A DNA stretch of 64,000 nt from assembly GCF_023701525.1 (NCBI RefSeq), contig NZ_JAMQAW010000036.1, positions 426,683 to 490,682 on the forward strand. The letters are read 5' to 3'. Source of the stretch: Streptomyces albipurpureus (lineage in GTDB: Bacteria > Actinomycetota > Actinomycetes > Streptomycetales > Streptomycetaceae). The notes under the pieces were generated by a model that saw only the letters and a list, made by a program, of their open reading frames with translations, did not search any database and was not told the DNA's origin. Position 1 is the stretch's first letter. Each line of letters starts with the position of its first letter. The translations under genes were made by a program, and so were the position numbers. Shown here one piece after another: positions 62,701-64,000 of the stretch.

Positions 62701-64000
62701 GGTCCATACGGCGGCGAAGGCCTCCTGGAAGCGGTCCCGAGCGTCATTGGCGAGATGGTCGCCGTTTCCGCTGGTGCGGGGCATCCGCAGACCGAAGTCA
62801 TAGATCCACACAAGCGAGCGGTCAGCGCACCGGAGCTCGTACGGGCGCTCGTCGACGACCTCGCAGCCAAGGCGCTGGAGCACCGGCAGCACGGCGGAGA
62901 GCGAGACCTGCTCACCGGTGCGGTAGATCTTGAAGCGACGCTCACCGGGGGCCGCGCCGACCGGCTCGTACAGGGAGAGCGCGAAATTGCGGCCGGAGTC
63001 GGTCAGCGCTTCGATGTGGACCAGGTCGGCGACGGCGGAGCGCGGTGAGTGGTCGGCCTTGTAGCCCTCGGGGAGTGCGTTGCCATACCGGCGGAGCAGC
63101 TCGGCGGCATGCTCCTCACCCAACTCGGCGTTCAGGGCGTCGGAGAAGCCATCGGCCCAGGAGCGGGCGGCTTCGACGAGGCGCCCCTCGATGCGCTCGG
63201 TGTCGGCGTCGGTGAGGTGGGGCAGCTCGGTGCCGGGGGCGACCCGGACCACGAAGTGGATACGGGAGAGGATCGACTCCGTGTTCCACGCGGTGAAGTC
63301 GACGCTGGCGCCGCCGAGCTCCTCCTTGAGGATGTCGATCAGTCGCAGCCGTACGCCGGTGGTGTAGCGGTCGCGCGGCAGATAGACGAGGGCGGAGTAG
63401 TAGCGGCCGTACTCATCCTGTCGCAGGTAGAGCCGCAGCCGGCGACGCTCTTGGAGGTAGAGGACGCTGGTGGCGATGGTGCGGAGCTGGTCGACGGGGG
63501 TCTGGAACAGCTCGTCACGCGGGTAGGTCTCCAGGATCTGGAGCAGATCCCGGCCGTCGTGGCTGTTGGGCGAGAAGCCCGCGCCATCGAGGACCTCGGC
63601 AACCCGTCGGCGGATGACCGGGACACGACGAACCGACTCGGTGTACGCGGCGGAGGAGAAGAGCCCGAGGAAGCGGCGCTCGCCGACGACATTGCCGTCC
63701 GCGTCGAACTTCTTGACCCCGACGTAGTCCAGGTAGCTGGGGCGATGGACGGTGGCACGGCTGTTCGCCTTGGTCATCACGAGCAGCTTGTGCTCACGGG
63801 CCTTGGCCCGGGCGTCTGCGGGGAGCCTGCTGAACGACGGGCTGACCGGGTGGTCCTCGTCCTCGCTGTGGGGCGGGTCGGAGCGGAGGATGCCGAGTCC
63901 GGTGCCGGGTACGGCCGAGAGCGCGTCACTGTCCGTAAGGGTGTACTCGCGGTAGCCCAAGAAGGTGAAGTGATCAGCCGCAAGCCAGCGCAGTAGCTCA
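59785..64000 (-). CDS. NAD-specific glutamate dehydrogenase (large type), 5'-truncated
   Basis: 1404 residues are visible; the N-terminus lies beyond the right edge, where the frame continues as [19 protein letters not shown]. Streptomycete members of this giant family (about 1650 residues) convert glutamate to 2-oxoglutarate using NAD. The catalytic domain shows [33 protein letters not shown] (catalytic lysine region) and the NAD-binding block [19 protein letters not shown]. Large N- and C-terminal domains flank it. It is convergent with the membrane glycosyltransferase gene. Confidence 0.95.
   Translation of the reverse strand, partial: [1404 protein letters not shown]

Noticed and set aside
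1..64000. Possible CRISPR array, rRNA operon or prophage
   Set aside because: The tandem repeats found (12, 15, 27 and 33 bp) are contiguous without spacers, no rRNA motifs were seen, and no phage structural genes are present.

Overview
This is a piece of a Streptomyces chromosome core. The evidence is the very high GC content, GTG starts, four-base ATGA/GTGA gene overlaps, and a gene order around murA, a 93-residue HU protein, an ECF sigma/anti-sigma pair, ssrA-smpB, ftsEX, prfB, two Ser/Thr kinases and a giant NAD-glutamate dehydrogenase that matches my recollection of the S. coelicolor chromosome. Symbols such as sigU, rsuA, pkaA and pkaB rest on that remembered gene order plus the protein features and were not checked by a search.

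Left part (1-6.1 kb): the start of a DEAD/DEAH helicase, an MFS drug exporter and a tRNA-Cys(GCA) followed by a very strong stem-loop. Next comes a decayed Tn3-type element. Imperfect inverted repeats (2908-2934 and 6025-6051) bracket a frameshifted serine-recombinase remnant, a short Tn3-transposase N-terminal remnant, and three intact cargo genes: a SnoaL-like protein, a short-chain dehydrogenase and a divergent MmyB-type regulator.

6-14.2 kb: a small kinase-like P-loop protein, then a minus-strand type VII secretion (ESX) accessory module. It holds a mycosin protease, two ESX/PPE-like proteins with low-complexity tails, a 142-residue helical protein, a 771-residue ESX-like protein and a lipoprotein, with no core ecc genes in the window. 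14.3-19.3 kb: a three-gene molybdenum hydroxylase operon (FAD, 2Fe-2S and Mo subunits, overlapping by 4 nt). Its Mo subunit lacks the usual catalytic glutamate, and its 2Fe-2S subunit carries a 390-residue disordered extension with repeated TG-[EQ]-[YWF] motifs.

19.9-24.8 kb: a sugar ABC importer (binding protein and two permeases, no ATPase gene) with a cytoplasmic GH20 beta-N-acetylhexosaminidase. A near-consensus DasR operator lies upstream, which suggests uptake and hydrolysis of chitobiose-like sugars. 25-31 kb: DUF3039, YqgE/AlgH, murA, HU and malic enzyme, then a candidate structured small RNA with its own terminator. 31-38.8 kb: a HelD-like helicase, anti-sigma/sigma pair, CGNR regulator, serine hydrolase, tmRNA and smpB. 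38.8-48 kb: a C-terminal processing protease, ftsX-ftsE, a 63-residue zinc-ribbon membrane protein, an LAETG sortase substrate, prfB and two receptor-type Ser/Thr kinases.

48.5-64 kb: divergent from pkaA is an FHA-FtsK/SpoIIIE-like protein whose P-loops are both non-canonical. A second sugar importer follows, one permease of which has an extra beta-sandwich-like domain inserted in an extracellular loop. Then come a HATPase anti-sigma-type protein divergent from an XRE-TPR regulator that overlaps a GNAT acetyltransferase, a GT87-type membrane glycosyltransferase, and a 5'-truncated NAD-glutamate dehydrogenase running off the right edge. No rRNA, CRISPR or prophage was seen.
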